The notes below the pieces were generated by a model, which worked only from the letters and a program-made list of their open reading frames with translations, made no database searches and was not told where the DNA came from. 7,424 nucleotides of DNA from Sphaerochaeta sp. (GTDB lineage: Bacteria; Spirochaetota; Spirochaetia; Sphaerochaetales; Sphaerochaetaceae), in assembly GCA_003446545.1 (NCBI GenBank), contig DMAO01000129.1:331-7754 (forward strand), given 5' to 3'. Positions 5,993-7,424 of the stretch are shown here, in pieces. Numbering within the stretch: position 1 is the stretch's first letter; each line of letters starts with the position of its first letter. Both the position numbers and the translations under genes were made by a program.

Positions 5993-6047
5993 CTGACGTC
6001 CATCCTTAGTACGATCGGGTTATAAAAAACCCTACCATTGGCATCCT

Positions 6048-6077
6048 AAAAAAGCAAGGGAAGGTAACCCTTCCCCT
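6048..6077 (-). terminator. Intrinsic terminator of htpG
   Basis: On the minus strand a 9-bp stem (AGGGGAAGG with CCTTCCCTT, one G-T pair) closes a GTTA loop and is followed by GC and six T (6053-6048). It lies 23 bases after the htpG stop codon and separates htpG from the mscS gene downstream. Confidence 0.93.
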
Positions 6078-6100
6078 GGTTCTCTAGATTGCTTTCTCTG

Positions 6101-7424
6101 TTATCGTGCAAGCAAGGAATGCAGCTTCTTCGTAAAGGCTACAGGATCCTTAGGCATTACGCCCTCTGCGAGCAAGGCCTGATCGAGCAAGACAGAGCAA
6201 AGGTCATTGACATACTCAGTATCCTCACTCTCCTCAATCTTCTTGACCATGGGGTCGTCAACGTTGACCTCAAGGATCGGCTTGGCATCTTCAAAATCGC
6301 CTTGGCCCATGCTCTTGAGCAACTGTTGCATCTGTACCGAGGGATCATTCTCATCAACAACCACAACGGCGGGGGACTCTACCAGACGGGTGGAGACCAC
6401 AACATCCTTGACCTTGTCCCCAAGGGCCTTCTTGATTTTCTTGACAAGATTCTTGGTTTCCTTGGTCTTTTCAACAGGGTCATCATCACCCTTGAGGTCG
6501 TCCACAGCTCCACTCTTGTTAATGGCCTTCAAAGGAATTTCCTTGTAGGTACCGATCGATCCGACAACGATGTCATCGATGTCGTCACTCATGACCAGGA
6601 CCTCAAAGCCCTTCTTTCGGTAGGCTTCCAACAGGGGACTGGCCTTCAGTGTCGACTCCTTGCCTCCTGTGATGTAGTAGATGCTCTTCTGATCGGCTCC
6701 CATCCGTTCCTTGTAGGAAGCAAGGCTAACATATCCCTCTTCTGAGGAAGACTTGAAACGGACCAGGTCAAGCAGGGTATCCCTGTTTGCATAGTCGGAA
6801 TAGAGACCTTCCTTCAGGGGACGGTTGTACTGTTCGATGAATTTAGCATACATATCAGGGTTCTGTTCACTAATCTTCTGGAACTCAGAGAGCAGTTTCT
6901 TCACTGATGCGTTTCTGATGGAGGACATCACACGGTTCTGCTGCAAGATTTCACGACTGACGTTCAAAGGAAGATCCTCACTGTCGATGATACCGCGTAC
7001 AAACCTCAGATAGGTAGGAAGCAGTTCCTTGTCATCGTCAGTGATGTAGACGCGCTTTACAAAGAGCTTCACACCAGGGCGATAGTCAGCATTGTTCATG
7101 TCAAAGGGGGCTTTGGCAGGGATAAAGAACAGGGTGGTATACTCAATGGCACCTTCAGCCTTGGTGTGGATATAGAACAGGGGATCTTCACTGTCATACG
7201 AGGAGCTCTTGTAGAACTCATTGTACTCTTCGACCTTGATGTCATTCTTGTTGGTTCTCCAGAGGGCTGAGCTGTTGTTGATCTGTTCAACCTTGTGCTC
7301 GACAGTCTTGAGGGGTTTGCCTTCCTTGTCCTTCTTCTTGTCGTCAACCGACTCCTGGTCGTAGGAGAGGAAGATTGGAAAAGCGACGTGGTCGCTGTAT
7401 TTTTTTCCCAGCTGCTGGATCTGC
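6101..7424 (-). CDS. htpG: Chaperone HtpG (bacterial Hsp90), N-terminal part missing
   Basis: This is a cytosolic ATP-dependent dimeric chaperone of the Hsp90 family. The frame is open from the stop at 6101 to the right edge, giving about 440 C-terminal residues of a protein usually near 620-640; the N-terminal ATP-binding domain lies outside the window. Visible in order are the middle domain, with HVAFPIFLSY, SALWRTNK, EEYNEFYK, PLFYIH and LFFIPAKAPFD (between about 7380 and 7100), then LFVKRVYITDD and the strongly conserved SEDLPLNVSREILQQNR. After that come YYITGGKE, EAYRKKGFEVLVMSDDID and the C-terminal dimerisation domain ending in a lysine- and leucine-rich tail. An internal ATG at 7099 is not the start, because conserved Hsp90 sequence continues upstream of it. 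An intrinsic terminator follows. Nothing unusual was seen in the visible part. Confidence 0.98.
   Translation of the reverse strand, partial: QIQQLGKKYSDHVAFPIFLSYDQESVDDKKKDKEGKPLKTVEHKVEQINNSSALWRTNKNDIKVEEYNEFYKSSSYDSEDPLFYIHTKAEGAIEYTTLFFIPAKAPFDMNNADYRPGVKLFVKRVYITDDDKELLPTYLRFVRGIIDSEDLPLNVSREILQQNRVMSSIRNASVKKLLSEFQKISEQNPDMYAKFIEQYNRPLKEGLYSDYANRDTLLDLVRFKSSSEEGYVSLASYKERMGADQKSIYYITGGKESTLKASPLLEAYRKKGFEVLVMSDDIDDIVVGSIGTYKEIPLKAINKSGAVDDLKGDDDPVEKTKETKNLVKKIKKALGDKVKDVVVSTRLVESPAVVVVDENDPSVQMQQLLKSMGQGDFEDAKPILEVNVDDPMVKKIEESEDTEYVNDLCSVLLDQALLAEGVMPKDPVAFTKKLHSLLAR

Noticed and set aside
6017..6032. GGGTT-ATAAAA-AACCC dyad upstream of mscS
   Set aside because: It is a 5-bp stem with an A-rich loop and no matching riboswitch or operator pattern; it may just surround a weak -10 box.
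6039..6055. Plus-strand TTGGCATCC...AAGC resembling a sigma-54 promoter
   Set aside because: The GG-to-GC spacing is two bases too long, and it would point antisense into htpG; the bases belong to the htpG terminator T-run.
6089..6745. Plus-strand open frame of 218 codons opposite htpG
   Set aside because: It is antisense to conserved Hsp90 sequence, begins by overlapping the htpG 3' end, and shows no protein family features.
7097..7099. ATG at 7099 as the start of htpG
   Set aside because: The frame continues upstream to the window edge with conserved Hsp90 middle-domain sequence, so this is an internal methionine.

Overview
The window looks like chromosomal DNA of a free-living or gut-type bacterium with moderate GC (roughly half) and a sigma-54 system. 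The protein styles (MscS, HtpG, tripartite tricarboxylate transporter, PrpR_N-type activator) would suit a Sphaerochaeta-like spirochaete or another anaerobic heterotroph, but nothing here fixes the taxon and this is a low-confidence guess.

Left half (1-4304), all on the minus strand: a sigma-54-controlled catabolic locus. Reading in the direction of transcription, a PrpR_N/PAS/AAA+/HTH sigma-54 activator (4304-2415) is followed by a 261-bp control region, then pdxA2 (2153-1146), tctB (1134-673) and tctA (662 to beyond the left edge). The last three genes are separated by only 10-11 bases. Each downstream ribosome binding site overlaps the preceding stop codon, so they form one translationally coupled operon. 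The control region holds a consensus-perfect -24/-12 sigma-54 promoter, a large inverted-repeat cluster of TGTTTCA half-sites at enhancer distance, and two TTGTATACA palindromes between them that resemble GntR-family operators. The likely logic is that a small organic or sugar acid is imported by the TctABC-type transporter, oxidised after phosphorylation by the PdxA2-type dehydrogenase, and switched on by the local activator. The solute-binding subunit (TctC) and the kinase normally expected with PdxA2 are not in the visible sequence.

Right half (4305-7424): a divergently oriented gene for an unrecognised single-span membrane protein (4393-4929, plus strand) meets a convergent mscS-family mechanosensitive channel gene (5992-5075, minus) at a bidirectional terminator (4969-5009). 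Further right, the chaperone gene htpG (minus, running off the right edge) ends at a strong intrinsic terminator (6048-6077) just before the mscS gene.

No RNA genes, insertion sequences, CRISPR arrays or attachment sites were seen. No gene-free stretch exceeds 300 bases; the longest is the 2154-2414 control region described above.
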